DNA of 64,000 bases from Porphyromonas uenonis 60-3 (GCF_000174775.1 NZ_ACLR01000088.1:1-64000); one strand, 5' to 3'. Counted from the first letter of the stretch, positions 18,157 through 28,816 are shown. Program-made: numbers and translations. Notes: generated by a model from the letters alone, not told the origin.

Positions 18157-19701
18157 TTAGCGAGGCGTGAGCGTGATGCAGGGCACGAGCATCTCCTCCA
18201 TAGAGATGCCTCCGTGCTGGAGCGTGTCACGGTAGTAGTTGACGTAGTAGTTATAGTTGTTGGGATAGGCGAAGAAGTTCTGCTCGTAGCAGAAGACGTA
18301 GCCGTCTGTCAGATGATTGACGGGGAGACCGATATCTTTAGGTTTGCGAGGAGCGTAGACCTCTTTAGCATTGAAAGAGAGGCTTTGGCCCAGCTTGTAG
18401 CGCAGATTGGTAGAGGTGTTGCGATTGCCAATGATCTGAACCGGCTTGCGCACGCGGACGGAACCATGGTCGGTGGTCAGAATGATCTTGGCGCCCATCT
18501 GAGCGACCTGCTCGAAGAGCCGATAGGTGGTCGAGTGGCGGAACCAACTCTGTGTCAGGGAGCGGTAAGCGGCCTCACTGCTGGCCAGCTCGCGGATCAT
18601 CTTGCTCTCGGTGCGAGCGTGCGATAGCATATCGACAAAGTTGAGGACGATGACGTTGAGCGGGTTGTCCTGTAGCTCGTTGAGCTGACCGAGGAGTCGC
18701 TCGCCGAAGGAGGTCTCGTAGACCTTGCGGTAAGCGAAGCTATAGGGCTTGCGATAACGTTTGAGAAGGCTTGCGATCATGGGCTCTTCGTTGAGATTTT
18801 TGCCCTCTTCGCTCTCCTCATCAACCCACAGCTCGGGAAAGGTTTTCGCAATCTCAAGGGGCATGAGCCCAGAGAAGATCGCATTGCGTGCATACTGCGT
18901 GGCTGTCGGCAGGATGGCGGTGTACATGCCGTCGTCGAAGGTGAAGAGTCCGCTCAGCATCTCCTGCACGGCAAGCCACTGATCCCAGCGGAAGTTGTCG
19001 ATGAGGATTAGGAAGATACGCTCGCCACGATCGAGCAAGGGGAAGACTTTGTCGCGCATCAGCGTATGGCTCATCAGCGGAGCGCACTTCGGATCTTGTA
19101 TCCACCCTTCGTACTCCTTAGTAATGTACTTGGCGAAGAGTCTATTCGCCTCGTCACGCTGCGACTGCAGCGTCTCGGCCATGTCGGGAAGGTAGTTGTC
19201 CACCTGCATGACCCACTTGGAGATCTCCTTATGAATGGACATCCACTCATCAATGGTACCAGCGCTATTGATCCGTAAAGATAGCTCCCGGAAGGCTTGT
19301 ATGTAGTTTTGCTGTGTGGCCTCGGTGACGATCTGCTCTCGGTGCAGTACTTTCTTGAGCGATAGGAGCAGTTGGTGCGGATTGACTGGCTTGATGAGGT
19401 AGTCGGCTATCTGACGGCTGATGGCTTCATTCATGAGGTGCTCCTCCTCGCTCTTGGTGACCATGACGACGGGGAGGTAGGGGTAGAGCGGAGCGATGCG
19501 AGCGAGCGTCTCTAGTCCCGACAATCCTGGCATCTGCTCATCGAGGAAGACTAAGTCGTAGGACCGCTCCTCTAGCAGGTCAAGGGCATCGGCGCCACTC
19601 ACACAAGGGGTGACCTCATAGCCGTGCTGCTCGAGGAATATGATGTGCGGTCTCAGGAGATCTATCTCGTCATCGACCCAAAGTATCTGTATTGCGGACA
19701 T
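18157..19701 (-). CDS. porX: PorX, response regulator with PglZ/alkaline-phosphatase-like output domain
   Basis: PorX controls the type IX secretion system in Porphyromonas, acting with the histidine kinase PorY and the sigma factor SigP. The 514-aa protein begins with a receiver domain: acidic pair 'VDDE', phospho-acceptor D54 in 'LVFLDEQMPG', and K104 in 'LIKPVNP'. A helical linker follows, then a PglZ-type metal-dependent phosphodiesterase-like domain with 'LILIDNFRWDQW', 'AILPTATQYARNAIFSGLMP' (Thr as likely nucleophile) and the metal-binding 'ILTTDHGSVRVRKP'. The C-terminal 'GGISMEEMLVPCITLTPR' is typical. The gene lies between a restriction-modification pair and tsaE, all on the same strand. 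Confidence 0.93.
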   Translation of the reverse strand: MSAIQILWVDDEIDLLRPHIIFLEQHGYEVTPCVSGADALDLLEERSYDLVFLDEQMPGLSGLETLARIAPLYPYLPVVMVTKSEEEHLMNEAISRQIADYLIKPVNPHQLLLSLKKVLHREQIVTEATQQNYIQAFRELSLRINSAGTIDEWMSIHKEISKWVMQVDNYLPDMAETLQSQRDEANRLFAKYITKEYEGWIQDPKCAPLMSHTLMRDKVFPLLDRGERIFLILIDNFRWDQWLAVQEMLSGLFTFDDGMYTAILPTATQYARNAIFSGLMPLEIAKTFPELWVDEESEEGKNLNEEPMIASLLKRYRKPYSFAYRKVYETSFGERLLGQLNELQDNPLNVIVLNFVDMLSHARTESKMIRELASSEAAYRSLTQSWFRHSTTYRLFEQVAQMGAKIILTTDHGSVRVRKPVQIIGNRNTSTNLRYKLGQSLSFNAKEVYAPRKPKDIGLPVNHLTDGYVFCYEQNFFAYPNNYNYYVNYYRDTLQHGGISMEEMLVPCITLTPR

Positions 19702-19712
19702 AGATGCGTAGC

Positions 19713-20792
19713 TTATTGTGTGAATAGCGTGGATTGAGTCATAGACCTTTGGGATTGTTGCTCTACAAAGGGTTCGCTCTTATGTATTTCAAGACCAGCT
19801 TGCTTGAGAGCCTGTTTGATACTCAGAGCCACGTGGTAAGCAAGATTCACAGGGACTGCGTTACCGACCATTTTATACCCATCATTGACTTGATCATAGA
19901 TGAAGAGAAAGTCATCTGGGAAGGACTGTACTCGAGCCACCTCTCTGACAGTCATACGACGATATAGCTTTTCATTAAGCGGGTCAAAGATATGCTTGTT
20001 TGTTTCTATCTTTTGCATCTTAGGAGCTTGGGGGTGCAACTGACATTGCCTGCCACTAGCTTGGACTGTAAAGCCTGGCTCATCCCATGAGCGAACTCTA
20101 TTGCGAGACATATAGATAGGAGAGTAGCTACCCGTGAAGTATTCATGGTTCGGGACTAGACAAGCATCTTCGTTACTCTTATTAGAGTCCCTAGCAGAAA
20201 TTGCAGTGTCTCTCAGATCCCATATCGCGTCACGTAGCGTCAATCGCTTAGGTATAGGAACTGGGAACTCAAACTCTTTGATGTCAAGATCTTTTCGAAA
20301 TCCAATATAAAAGACACGCTTGCGGTCTTCTGGGACTTCGTAGTCATAGGCGTTCAGTAACTCAACGAAGACATTGTATCCTGCTTGATCAAAGAGATTA
20401 ATGAAGTTTTGCACCGCTTCTTGATGGCGTTTAGACAACATGCCAGACACGTTCTCTGCGACAAAGAACTTCGGCTGTGTATACTTGAGGATGCGTATGT
20501 AATCAAAGAAAAGCTGTCCACGAGCATCTTCAATACCCTTTAAGGCTCCTGCTTCACTCCAAGATTGACATGGAGGACCTCCGATAATACCATCTATATG
20601 GCGAGGGAATAATCTCTCTGGGATTTTACGGATATCACCCTCTAGTAGGGGCACATCAGGAAAGTTGTGCTTGAAGGTAGGACAGATTGTCTTGTCATAC
20701 TCATTGGCAAGTATGGTGGTAAATCCAGCCTTATGAAATCCTAAATCCATCCCCCCCGCACCAGAAAACAGGCTAATCAGCGTCATACTCAT
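19713..20792 (-). CDS. C5 cytosine methyltransferase, HaeIII/NgoPII-like (predicted GGCC)
   Basis: This 359-aa enzyme shows the C5 motifs: I '[15 protein letters not shown]', IV '[12 protein letters not shown]' (catalytic Cys at about 75), VI '[10 protein letters not shown]', VIII '[14 protein letters not shown]', IX '[18 protein letters not shown]' and X '[16 protein letters not shown]'. The target region '[22 protein letters not shown]' with '[20 protein letters not shown]' closely resembles, from memory, M.HaeIII, which methylates the inner cytosine of GGCC. Two ATGs (20792, 20786) are possible. The start overlaps the end of the endonuclease gene by 20 bases. The region is AT-richer than its neighbours and was probably acquired. 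Confidence 0.9.
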   Translation of the reverse strand: MSMTLISLFSGAGGMDLGFHKAGFTTILANEYDKTICPTFKHNFPDVPLLEGDIRKIPERLFPRHIDGIIGGPPCQSWSEAGALKGIEDARGQLFFDYIRILKYTQPKFFVAENVSGMLSKRHQEAVQNFINLFDQAGYNVFVELLNAYDYEVPEDRKRVFYIGFRKDLDIKEFEFPVPIPKRLTLRDAIWDLRDTAISARDSNKSNEDACLVPNHEYFTGSYSPIYMSRNRVRSWDEPGFTVQASGRQCQLHPQAPKMQKIETNKHIFDPLNEKLYRRMTVREVARVQSFPDDFLFIYDQVNDGYKMVGNAVPVNLAYHVALSIKQALKQAGLEIHKSEPFVEQQSQRSMTQSTLFTQ

Positions 20793-21639
20793 GAGAGATA
20801 CTATAGGTAATTAGTTTGACATTCTTGAGGAGAGCAGGATTATTTGGCTCTCTTACTTTGGCATCCTTGATAGATAGTCCTTTGAGACTCTTCGAAAGAG
20901 ACTCAAGCTTGTACCTATTGTCAAATGATAGATACTTATTCTCTTCTACTACGGCAATTAGGTCAAAGCAATCTTCCTCTTTAATCTTGTATAAGTCTTG
21001 AAAGAGAGTAAATGGGTTTTCAATCCCCCACATTCCTCTGACACGTAAATAAGTTATCCCAAGAGGATCGACACGATTGACTTTCCCTAATTCTTTTGTC
21101 TGAGCAAACTCAATGCCCTCTATCTGCTCTACTCCTTCTTTAATGTGTCTCTTGATTTTTGTGTATGTTTCAGCATCTGCACAATATAGATCTCCATATA
21201 CCATCGCCAACGCACGAAGATGATTTTTCTTTACGAAGCCAACCGAATAGATAAGGTCTTTTGTCGTCCATTCTTCACAATTGCGACATGCAGTACTAAG
21301 CATTGGATCGGAAGAGTGTAATTGTCGCTTAGGATAGCTACTGTTTAGAGCTAAGAAAGAGCTGACACTTTCGATCTTCTTAATTTCTAGAGCATCTCCA
21401 TTAAGCAAAATCGCATCAGGCGGATTGTTCTGATTTCCTAGATAGCTGAAAGTATTTGCCAGTAGCTTTGTTCGCTTACTTGAACTGCTTGTATTATAGC
21501 TTCCAGCAAATAAATCTTTGACAAACATCTCTAGGCTCTCACCCATCGAGTTCGCTCTATTCTTCGAATTCGACAGGCTAGTAAGCTCCAAAGAGGTAAG
21601 GGAGGTTATGTTGCAGATAGCATCTATTATATTTGCCAT
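20773..21639 (-). CDS. Type II restriction endonuclease, NgoPII-like (predicted GGCC)
   Basis: A 288-aa protein beginning '[11 protein letters not shown]' with '[23 protein letters not shown]', the N-terminal pattern I associate with the NgoPII restriction enzyme family. A likely PD-(D/E)xK site is '[20 protein letters not shown]', where D and ExK fit. A Cys-rich patch with 'CRNCEEW' follows. ATG 21639 is chosen because it begins the family-like N-terminus and lies 15 bases after the fcl stop. Its pairing with a HaeIII-like methyltransferase supports GGCC as the site, but this is inference. The endonuclease is transcribed before the methyltransferase. Confidence 0.8.
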   Translation of the reverse strand: MANIIDAICNITSLTSLELTSLSNSKNRANSMGESLEMFVKDLFAGSYNTSSSSKRTKLLANTFSYLGNQNNPPDAILLNGDALEIKKIESVSSFLALNSSYPKRQLHSSDPMLSTACRNCEEWTTKDLIYSVGFVKKNHLRALAMVYGDLYCADAETYTKIKRHIKEGVEQIEGIEFAQTKELGKVNRVDPLGITYLRVRGMWGIENPFTLFQDLYKIKEEDCFDLIAVVEENKYLSFDNRYKLESLSKSLKGLSIKDAKVREPNNPALLKNVKLITYSISHEYDAD

Positions 21640-21653
21640 AGTTTTCTTTGTTT

Positions 21654-22736
21654 TTAGTGCTGGCAGTACCAGTCGTAGAGGCGGGGGATGCCGACGGCGA
21701 GGGGCGTCGTGGCGGTGTAGCCGAGGGAGGTGAGACGCGTCAGGTCGAGGAGCTTGCGAGGGGTGCCGTCGGGCTTTGTGCTGTCCCACTCGATGCGTCC
21801 CTCGTAGTGCGTCGCCTCAGCGACGAGCGTGGCAAGCGTGCGAATGGAGACCTCTTCGCCAGAACCAATGTTGATGTGCGTGTTGCGGATCTCCTGCTCG
21901 CCAGCTGGATATAGCTCAGCAAAGGAGACCCGCTCGGCAATGGTTATGCAAGCCTCGGCTAAGTCATCGCTCCACATGAACTCACGCAGTGCCGACCCGG
22001 TGCCCCACAGCTGCAAACTGGTGGGCGTGATGCCGTAACGTGCTAGCTCTGCCGTGAACTCCTCCAGACTACTTTGCTCTGTCAAGCCTGCCAACGGACG
22101 CTGCGCCACGTCCCGTCGTAGTGCGGCTAGGTCGCCACGAAGCAACGCTCCCGCTAGATGTAGCTTACGAATCATAGCCGGGAGGACGTGGCTGTTGACC
22201 AAGTCAAAGTTGTCCCCATAACCATATAGATTGGTCGGCATGACCGAGAGATAGTTCGTACCGTACTGGAGATTCATACTCTCGCACATCTTCATTCCCG
22301 CTATCTTGGCGATAGCGTACGGTTCGTTGGTGTACTCCAGTGGCGAGGTGAGCAACGCATCTTCACGCATCGGCTGAGGCGCGAGCCGAGGGTAAATGCA
22401 ACTACTGCCGAGGAAGAGCAACCCCTCGACCCCATTGCGTAGCGCAGAGGTGAGGACGTTTTGCTGGATTCCCAGATTGTTCATGATAAAGTCGGCACGA
22501 TAGGTCTGGTTTGCCATAATCCCGCCCACATGCGCCGCTGCGAGGAATATGTAGTCGGGTCTCTCCTCACGCATGAACTGCTCCACCGCCACCGCATCCA
22601 GTAGGTCTAGCTCTTGATGCGTGCGGGTGATCAGCTGTTGGTAGCCACGAGCTTGCAATTGGCGGAGTATCGCCGATCCCACCAAGCCTCGATGTCCAGC
22701 CACATAGACGCGGCTCTCAGGTGTCAATTGTTTCAT
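21654..22736 (-). CDS. fcl: GDP-L-fucose synthase
   Basis: This NADPH-dependent epimerase/reductase turns GDP-4-keto-6-deoxymannose into GDP-L-fucose. The 360-aa protein has the Rossmann motif '[14 protein letters not shown]', the catalytic Ser region '[10 protein letters not shown]', and the YxxxK pair in '[13 protein letters not shown]'. '[27 protein letters not shown]' and '[12 protein letters not shown]' are diagnostic. It is about 40 residues longer than the E. coli enzyme because of an insertion at roughly 195-235, which is common in Bacteroidetes. Its start overlaps gmd by 4 bases. Confidence 0.95.
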   Translation of the reverse strand: MKQLTPESRVYVAGHRGLVGSAILRQLQARGYQQLITRTHQELDLLDAVAVEQFMREERPDYIFLAAAHVGGIMANQTYRADFIMNNLGIQQNVLTSALRNGVEGLLFLGSSCIYPRLAPQPMREDALLTSPLEYTNEPYAIAKIAGMKMCESMNLQYGTNYLSVMPTNLYGYGDNFDLVNSHVLPAMIRKLHLAGALLRGDLAALRRDVAQRPLAGLTEQSSLEEFTAELARYGITPTSLQLWGTGSALREFMWSDDLAEACITIAERVSFAELYPAGEQEIRNTHINIGSGEEVSIRTLATLVAEATHYEGRIEWDSTKPDGTPRKLLDLTRLTSLGYTATTPLAVGIPRLYDWYCQH

Positions 22737-23809
22737 AGCTTCTTACGCTCTTCTTGGGCAAATAGCTCTAGATCACTCTCGACCATACGTTTGATCAGTT
22801 CCTCAAAAGGAGTCATCCGTGGGTTCCAGCCGAGGAGCTGGCGCGCCTTCGTTGGATCGCCCAGGAGCGTCTCCACCTCAGCGGGACGGAAGAAGCTCTC
22901 GTCCACAGCAACCAGCACACGCCCCGTGGCACGGTCTACCCCTTCTTCGTGAAGCCCTTCGCCTCGCCACTCAAGGTCGATGCCGACATAGCGAAAGGCG
23001 AGCGTGGCAAACTCCCGCACCGAGTGCTGCTCGCCCGTAGCGATGACGAAGTCCTCGGGCTTTTCGTTTTGCAACATCAGCCACATACAGTAGACGTAGT
23101 CAGGCGCATAGCCCCAGTCACGGAGCGCATTGAGATTGCCTAGGTAAAGCTTGTCCTGCAGTCCCAGCTTGATACGCGCTGCCGCCATCGTAATCTTACG
23201 AGTGACGAAGTTCTCGCCCCGTCGCTCACTCTCATGGTTAAAGAGGATCCCGTTGACCGCAAACATACCGTAGCTCTCCCGATAGTTGCGAATGATCCAG
23301 TAAGCGTAGAGCTTAGCGCAGGCATAGGGCGAGCAGGGGCGGAAGGGGGTCAACTCATTTTGCGGTGTCTCCGCCACATGACCGTATAGTTCACTCGTGG
23401 AGGCCTGGTAGATGCGTACCGACTGGCTCATACCTAGTATGCGCACCGCCTCGAGTAGTCTGAGCGTACCGATGGCGGTTACGTCACCCGTGTACTCTGG
23501 CACGTCAAAGGAGACCTTGACATGGCTCTGAGCCGCTAGGTTGTAGATCTCCGTAGGACGCACCTCCTGAATGATACGAATAAGTGACGAACTGTCCGTC
23601 ATATCGGCCCAGTGAAGCTCTATCTTGCGTCGCTGCCCTTGGTCACGCACCCAATCGTCGAGGTATAGGTGCTCGATGCGAGCCGTGTTGAAGTAAGAGG
23701 CTCGGCGCAACGTACCGTGCACCTCGTATCCCTTGGATAGAAGTAGCTCAGCGAGGTAAGAGCCATCCTGCCCCGTGATGCCAGTGATGAGAGCTATAGG
23801 TCTAGACAT
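22733..23809 (-). CDS. gmd: GDP-mannose 4,6-dehydratase
   Basis: Gmd makes GDP-4-keto-6-deoxymannose, the precursor of GDP-fucose and other deoxyhexoses for surface glycans and glycoproteins. In 358 aa it shows the NADP motif '[18 protein letters not shown]', '[14 protein letters not shown]', and the catalytic Thr/Ser-Tyr-Lys set in '[12 protein letters not shown]' and '[11 protein letters not shown]'. The C-terminal '[22 protein letters not shown]' is typical. It is the first gene of the minus-strand run gmd-fcl-restriction pair-porX-tsaE and has a promoter-like octamer 26 bases upstream. Confidence 0.96.
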   Translation of the reverse strand: MSRPIALITGITGQDGSYLAELLLSKGYEVHGTLRRASYFNTARIEHLYLDDWVRDQGQRRKIELHWADMTDSSSLIRIIQEVRPTEIYNLAAQSHVKVSFDVPEYTGDVTAIGTLRLLEAVRILGMSQSVRIYQASTSELYGHVAETPQNELTPFRPCSPYACAKLYAYWIIRNYRESYGMFAVNGILFNHESERRGENFVTRKITMAAARIKLGLQDKLYLGNLNALRDWGYAPDYVYCMWLMLQNEKPEDFVIATGEQHSVREFATLAFRYVGIDLEWRGEGLHEEGVDRATGRVLVAVDESFFRPAEVETLLGDPTKARQLLGWNPRMTPFEELIKRMVESDLELFAQEERKKL

Positions 23810-23834
23810 AGTCGTGTCAATATCAATTTACTCC

Positions 23835-23842
23835 CAAAGGTA
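23835..23842 (-). promoter_or_regulatory. Promoter -7 element for gmd, TACCTTTG on the minus strand
   Basis: CAAAGGTA on the plus strand reads TACCTTTG on the minus strand, 26 bases before the gmd start. It may drive the whole run down to tsaE. Confidence 0.6.
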
Positions 23843-23940
23843 CGAAAATAGAGGTTAGAGATTAGAGTTAGAGAGAGTCTCTAACCAATTGCGACCAGCC
23901 AGCCGTTGACAGCCGATCACCGCCACTCAGCCCACACCCT

Positions 23941-24114
23941 CGAGGAAATCGAAAATCTCTTCGGAGGAATTTGGGATTCTCCACGGAGGAACAAAAAAAT
24001 TCATCGGAACTTTGATTTGCTTCTTCCGAAGTTTCATTTCATTCTTCCGAACTTTTATTTCCCGGCTCCGTGGAGAATTTTAATTTGCTCCCTGAAGATT
24101 CCGAATTTCCTCGG
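23941..24114 (+). repeat. Intergenic repeat element R2
   Basis: This is the second copy of the arm/core/arm element. The core is at 24000-24062 and its first 21-base unit is altered (TTCATCGGAA). Degenerate TCTAATCTCTAACC strings flank it on both sides (about 23855-23885 and 24148-24187). It fills the gap between the divergent gmd and mnmG. Confidence 0.8.
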
Positions 24115-24191
24115 GAGGAACGTATTGGCGGGTGGAATGTACGCGTTCTAATCTCTAACCTCTAATCTCTAAGGTCTAACCTCTAAATTCG

Positions 24192-24199
24192 TACCTTTG
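24192..24199 (+). promoter_or_regulatory. Promoter -7 element for mnmG, TACCTTTG
   Basis: TACCTTTG lies 41 bases before the ATG at 24240. The earlier ATG at 24201 is only 2 bases after this element and so would be at or before the transcription start. This supports 24240 as the real start. Confidence 0.65.
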
Positions 24200-24239
24200 C
24201 ATGAGGCTGACGTGCGTCAGCCGTGGCTACGTATCTACA

Positions 24240-26117
24240 ATGACTACTCACTTTGACATTATCGTAATCGGTGCAGGGCATGCTGGCTGTGAGGCAGCGT
24301 GCGCTACGGCTCGCATGGGCGCCTCCACGCTACTCATCACGGGAGACATGAACAAGGTGGCGCAGCTGAGCTGCAATCCCGCCATGGGTGGCATCGCCAA
24401 GGGACAAATAGTGAGGGAGATAGATGCACTCGGTGGCTATACGGGTCAACTATCCGATGCGGCTACCATACAGTGGCGCATGCTCAACCGCAGCAAGGGC
24501 CCTGCCATGTGGAGCCCACGAGCGCAGCTAGACCGCATGCGCTTTATGGAGCTGTGGCGTGGTCAGCTAGATAGGACGGACGGGTTGGATCTTTGGCAAG
24601 ACTTCGTCGTAGACATCAAGTTTGGCGCAGCGGATGGCAAACATCTGGTAGTGACGCAATTGGGCATGACCTTTACAGCTGCAAAGGTGATCGTCACGGC
24701 TGGAACTTTCCTCGGGGGGCTGATGCACTTCGGCAGGACGATGATCCCAGGTGGACGCATCTCGGAGCCAGCTAGCCACGGCCTCACGGAGTGTCTTGTA
24801 GCGGCGGGACATCATGCCGACCGCATGAAGACGGGGACACCAGCTCGTATCGACGGACGCTCCGTGGATTGGTCGCTCGTAGAGGAGCAACCAGGCGATG
24901 ACGAGACGGGACACTTTAGCTTCCTCCCGATGCAAAGGAAACCGCTACGACAGCGCTCCTGCTATATTCTCTATACGAACGAAGCTTGCCACGACATACT
25001 CCGCGCTTCGCTCAGCGACTCGCCACTCTACAATGGTCAGATACAGAGCATTGGACCCCGCTACTGCCCCAGCATAGAGACTAAGATCGTCAACTTCGCC
25101 GACCGCACACGACATCAGCTCTTCCTCGAGCCCGAGGGTGAGGAGACGAACGAGTACTACCTCAATGGCTTTAGTTCGTCGCTTCCTATTGACACGCAAA
25201 TCAGAGCTTTACAGACGATCCCCGCACTGCGACATGTGCAGCTTTACCGCCCGGGCTATGCGATCGAGTACGACTTCTTCGACCCTCGTGACCTGCACCA
25301 CACACTCGAGAGCAAGGTAGTCTCTGGCCTATACTTAGCAGGACAGGTCAACGGAACCACTGGCTACGAAGAGGCGGCTGGACAAGGCCTCCTCGCAGGC
25401 ATCAATGCAGCCCTAGCTCTACAAAAAAAGGCTCCGCTCATCCTAAGACGAGACGAAGCCTACATAGGCGTCCTCATTGACGATCTCGTAACCAAGGGGG
25501 TTGACGAACCGTATCGCATGTTCACCTCACGTGCTGAGTACCGTATACTCCTGCGTCAAGACAATGCCGACCTGCGACTGACACCCTATGCGGAGCGACT
25601 GGGACTAGCGACTGCAGAGCGACTAAGTCGCCTCGAGCAGATCAAGCAAAGGATGGCCGAGCTAGAGCAGCTCTGCGCCAACTACTCCGTTAAGCCTGAG
25701 TCGGTTAACGGCTACCTTAGCAGTCTAGGCGAGAACCCATTGGACTTTGGCACCAAGCTCACTACCCTACTCCTTCGTCCACACGTTTCGATCAGCGGCT
25801 TGATTGCCCATCTAAACGATTTCGCCACGCAGGTGGCAAGTATCATTGGCGACGACACAGAGGTCCTGACCCGCACCGAAACCTCCATCAAGTATCAGGG
25901 CTACATCGAGCGAGAGGAGCAAGCCGCTCAGAAGCTTCACCGACTGGAGTCGCTAACGCTGGGCGACAAGTTCGACTATCAGCAGATCTCTGCGCTCCCC
26001 ATAGAGGCTCGCGAGAAGCTCTCCCGCATCCGCCCCGCCACCATCGCTCAGGCGGCCCGCATCCCTGGCATCTCTCCGAGCGACATCAATATACTCCTTG
26101 TCTTATTGGGACGATAA
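24240..26117 (+). CDS. mnmG: tRNA uridine-5-carboxymethylaminomethyl synthesis enzyme MnmG
   Basis: MnmG is the FAD enzyme that, with MnmE, modifies U34 of certain tRNAs. The protein (625 aa from ATG 24240) begins '[27 protein letters not shown]', the FAD-binding fold. It then has '[23 protein letters not shown]', the family signature '[18 protein letters not shown]', '[14 protein letters not shown]', and the second FAD motif '[22 protein letters not shown]'. The C-terminal helical domain that binds MnmE is complete ('[18 protein letters not shown]'). An in-frame ATG at 24201 would add 13 residues but overlaps the promoter zone. uvrC follows after 27 bases. Confidence 0.95.
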   Translation: MTTHFDIIVIGAGHAGCEAACATARMGASTLLITGDMNKVAQLSCNPAMGGIAKGQIVREIDALGGYTGQLSDAATIQWRMLNRSKGPAMWSPRAQLDRMRFMELWRGQLDRTDGLDLWQDFVVDIKFGAADGKHLVVTQLGMTFTAAKVIVTAGTFLGGLMHFGRTMIPGGRISEPASHGLTECLVAAGHHADRMKTGTPARIDGRSVDWSLVEEQPGDDETGHFSFLPMQRKPLRQRSCYILYTNEACHDILRASLSDSPLYNGQIQSIGPRYCPSIETKIVNFADRTRHQLFLEPEGEETNEYYLNGFSSSLPIDTQIRALQTIPALRHVQLYRPGYAIEYDFFDPRDLHHTLESKVVSGLYLAGQVNGTTGYEEAAGQGLLAGINAALALQKKAPLILRRDEAYIGVLIDDLVTKGVDEPYRMFTSRAEYRILLRQDNADLRLTPYAERLGLATAERLSRLEQIKQRMAELEQLCANYSVKPESVNGYLSSLGENPLDFGTKLTTLLLRPHVSISGLIAHLNDFATQVASIIGDDTEVLTRTETSIKYQGYIEREEQAAQKLHRLESLTLGDKFDYQQISALPIEAREKLSRIRPATIAQAARIPGISPSDINILLVLLGR

Positions 26118-26144
26118 GCGTCCGTTTCACGTGAAACAACCAAA

Positions 26145-27953
26145 ATGAACCGAGACGAAATCAAAGCTATCCTCCCAACCATCCCGCAAGAGCCAGGATG
26201 CTATCAGTACCGCAACAAGAACGGGACGATTATTTACGTAGGCAAGGCGAAGAACCTACGTAATCGTGTCTCTTCGTACTTCAACAATTCGCCAAAGAAC
26301 CCGAAGACGACGAGGCTGGTCAGCGAGATTCGCCAGCTAGAGTACTTTGTGGTCAACACGGAGGCGGAAGCTTTAGTCTTGGAGAACAACCTTATCAAGA
26401 CCCACCTGCCGAAGTACAACATACTACTCAAGGACGACAAGTCCTACCCTCGTATTGTCATCACGGACGAGCCGTTTCCCCGTATCTTTGCCACGAGAAA
26501 AGAGGTGGGCAAGGGGGATTACTTCGGCCCCTACCCCAACGTGGCGATGGCTCACACGGTGATTGATCTAATTCATCGGGTCCTTCAGCTACGTTCGTGT
26601 CGCTATGCTTTGACCCCTGAGGTGGTTCGAGAGCGGCGGGTGGACCTTTGCCTGCAATACCACATTAAAAAGTGCGGTGGCCCGTGCCAAGGCTTCGTAT
26701 CGGCGGAGGAATACGACCATTCGGTGCAACTGGCACGCCGCATCCTCAAGGGGGAGATCAGCATCCTCATAGAGGAAGAGGTGGAGGAAATGAATCGTAT
26801 GAGCGAGCGTCTGGAGTTCGAGCGAGCTGAGCAGCACCGTCAGAACATTGAGGTGCTACGTCGCTATTCGGGCAAGCATGTCGTCGCACCAAACATTCGC
26901 GAGGCAGATGTCTTTGCTTACGATGAGGACGACGTCAACGGGTTCGTCTGTATGATGCAGGTGCGCCACGGGGCGGTTGTTCTAGCGCACAACTTGACCT
27001 TCAAGAAGACGGTCGACTCCTCTCGGAGCGACCTGCTCGCCTACCTGATCGAGGAGCTGAGGCAACGCTTCGGCAGCACGGCTCGTGAGGTGATTCTCGC
27101 AGAGCCTGGCGAATGGGAGAGCGACAGCTATCGGATCACGGTGCCACAGCGGGGCGAAAAGAAGCATCTCCTCGACCTGGCTCAGGTCAATGTATCAGGT
27201 TATCGCTGGGACTGCTACAAGCGTCAGGAGAAGCTCAACCCCGAGCAACGAGCCACGCGCCTCCTCACCACGATGAAGAAGGATCTCGGCATCGATCGCC
27301 TACCCCGCCATATGGAGTGCTTTGACAATTCAAACATTCAGGGCACGAACCCTGTGGCTGCGTGCGTGGTCTTTAAGAATGGAAAGCCGGCGAAGAGCGA
27401 GTATCGTAAGTTTCATGTGAAAACAGTGGTCGGCGCTGACGACTATCGGACGATGCGTGAGATCATCTACCGGCGCTATCGGCGTATGCTGGACGAGGGA
27501 CAATCGCTTCCCGATCTGATCATCATAGATGGTGGCAAGGGTCAACTGCATGTCGCCTGCGATACGCTCAAAGAGCTGGACATCTACGACAAGGTATGCG
27601 TCTTCGGTCTTGCGGAGCGCTTCGAAGAGCTCTATCGTCCAGGCGAATCGGAGCCGTTGGTCTTGGATCGTCGGTCGGAAACGCTCAAGGTGGTCTGTCA
27701 TATACGTGACGAAGCGCACCGCTTTGGCATCACTTTCCACAGAGACAGTCGCTCGAAGCAGCAAACGAAGAGCATCCTGGACGAGATTCCAGGCATTGGC
27801 GCACGTAGTAAGGAGACTTTGATGCGAGCCTTCAAGACGCCTCAGCGGGTCGTCAAGGCTAGCCGTGCCGAACTGATCGAGACTCTCGGAGCTAGCAAGG
27901 GAAGCAAGCTATACAATCACCTACATCCTGACGAAAACATAGAAACAACCTAG
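26145..27953 (+). CDS. uvrC: Excinuclease ABC subunit C
   Basis: UvrC makes both incisions in nucleotide excision repair. The 602-aa protein has the GIY-YIG nuclease domain at the N-terminus ('PGCYQYRNKNGTIIYVGKAKNLRNRVSSYF'), a Cys-containing region 'CGGPCQGFVS', the UvrB-binding UVR segment near residue 205-235, the RNase H-like second nuclease ('MECFDNSNIQGTNPVAACVVFKNGKP', 'LIIIDGGKGQL') and a C-terminal helix-hairpin-helix ('LDEIPGIGARSKETLMRAF'). Domain order and length are normal. It is the second gene of the run mnmG-uvrC-dtd-mazG-like-deoC. Confidence 0.96.
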   Translation: MNRDEIKAILPTIPQEPGCYQYRNKNGTIIYVGKAKNLRNRVSSYFNNSPKNPKTTRLVSEIRQLEYFVVNTEAEALVLENNLIKTHLPKYNILLKDDKSYPRIVITDEPFPRIFATRKEVGKGDYFGPYPNVAMAHTVIDLIHRVLQLRSCRYALTPEVVRERRVDLCLQYHIKKCGGPCQGFVSAEEYDHSVQLARRILKGEISILIEEEVEEMNRMSERLEFERAEQHRQNIEVLRRYSGKHVVAPNIREADVFAYDEDDVNGFVCMMQVRHGAVVLAHNLTFKKTVDSSRSDLLAYLIEELRQRFGSTAREVILAEPGEWESDSYRITVPQRGEKKHLLDLAQVNVSGYRWDCYKRQEKLNPEQRATRLLTTMKKDLGIDRLPRHMECFDNSNIQGTNPVAACVVFKNGKPAKSEYRKFHVKTVVGADDYRTMREIIYRRYRRMLDEGQSLPDLIIIDGGKGQLHVACDTLKELDIYDKVCVFGLAERFEELYRPGESEPLVLDRRSETLKVVCHIRDEAHRFGITFHRDSRSKQQTKSILDEIPGIGARSKETLMRAFKTPQRVVKASRAELIETLGASKGSKLYNHLHPDENIETT

Positions 27954-27965
27954 AGAAGAAACAGT

Positions 27966-28418
27966 ATGAAAGCACTTTTACAGCGAGTAACCCACGCCTC
28001 TGTGTCGATCAAAGGCGACTGCGTTGGGAGCATTCAGCAGGGCATCGTCCTACTCCTCGGCATCGGTTACGAGGATGGCTCCGAGCAGATCGAGAAGCTC
28101 TGCCAGAAGGTGTGCAAGCTACGCATCTTCGACGACGAGGAGGGCGTGATGAACCGTTCGTTGCTGGACATTGGTGGCGAAGCGCTCGTCGTAAGTCAGT
28201 TTACGCTCATGGCAAACTGTCGCAAAGGTAACCGTCCGAGCTACATCGAAGCTGCCAAAGGTGAGGTTTCGGAGCCACTATACGAGCAGTTTGTCGCTAA
28301 GATGCGCCTTCTCATGGGCGCAGATTCAATTAAAACTGGTAAATTTGGAGCCGATATGCAGGTAGAGATACATAATGACGGACCTGTGACCATCATCCTA
28401 GACACCGATACGCTCTAA
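27966..28418 (+). CDS. dtd: D-aminoacyl-tRNA deacylase
   Basis: Dtd removes D-amino acids wrongly attached to tRNA. The 150-aa protein has the full set of family motifs: N-terminal 'MKALLQRVTHASVSI', the active-site 'SQFTLMANCRKGNRPSY', and the Gly-cisPro motif in 'IHNDGPVTIILDT'. The length is exact for the family. Its TAA stop shares one base with the ATG of the next gene (TAATG), so translation is coupled. Confidence 0.96.
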   Translation: MKALLQRVTHASVSIKGDCVGSIQQGIVLLLGIGYEDGSEQIEKLCQKVCKLRIFDDEEGVMNRSLLDIGGEALVVSQFTLMANCRKGNRPSYIEAAKGEVSEPLYEQFVAKMRLLMGADSIKTGKFGADMQVEIHNDGPVTIILDTDTL

Positions 28419-28792
28419 TGGAAGCTACTGACAAGGCAAAGCAGACAACGCTAGACGAGCTACAGCAGTTGGTCGATGAGTGGATACGCACCTACGGCGT
28501 ACGCTACTTTGATCCGCTGACCAATATGGCGATCCTCACGGAGGAGACGGGCGAGGTGGCTCGTGTTATGGCACGGCTCTATGGCGAGCAGAGCGCCAAA
28601 GCGTCCGATCATCTCGACCTTGCGGACGAGCTGGCGGACCTGCTTTGGGTACTCACCTGCATTGCCAACCAATGCGGGATTAACCTGCAGGAGGCACTTG
28701 AGAAGAACCTCCAGAAGAAGACAAAACGCGACGCAACTCGCCATTTAAACAACAGCAAGCTGACCGCTCACCCCATAGACACAATAGAATAA
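28418..28792 (+). CDS. MazG-like nucleotide pyrophosphohydrolase
   Basis: A 124-aa all-helical NTP pyrophosphatase that would clean out non-canonical nucleotides. The metal-binding motifs are 'LTEETGEVARVMARLYGE' (ExxE) and 'DLADELADLLWVLTCIANQCGI' (ExxD), as in MazG and dCTPase-like enzymes. It overlaps dtd by one base and lies 24 bases before deoC. The exact substrate is not predictable. Confidence 0.87.
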   Translation: MEATDKAKQTTLDELQQLVDEWIRTYGVRYFDPLTNMAILTEETGEVARVMARLYGEQSAKASDHLDLADELADLLWVLTCIANQCGINLQEALEKNLQKKTKRDATRHLNNSKLTAHPIDTIE

Positions 28793-28816
28793 TAAACAAT
28801 CAAACAATAGAAACTG

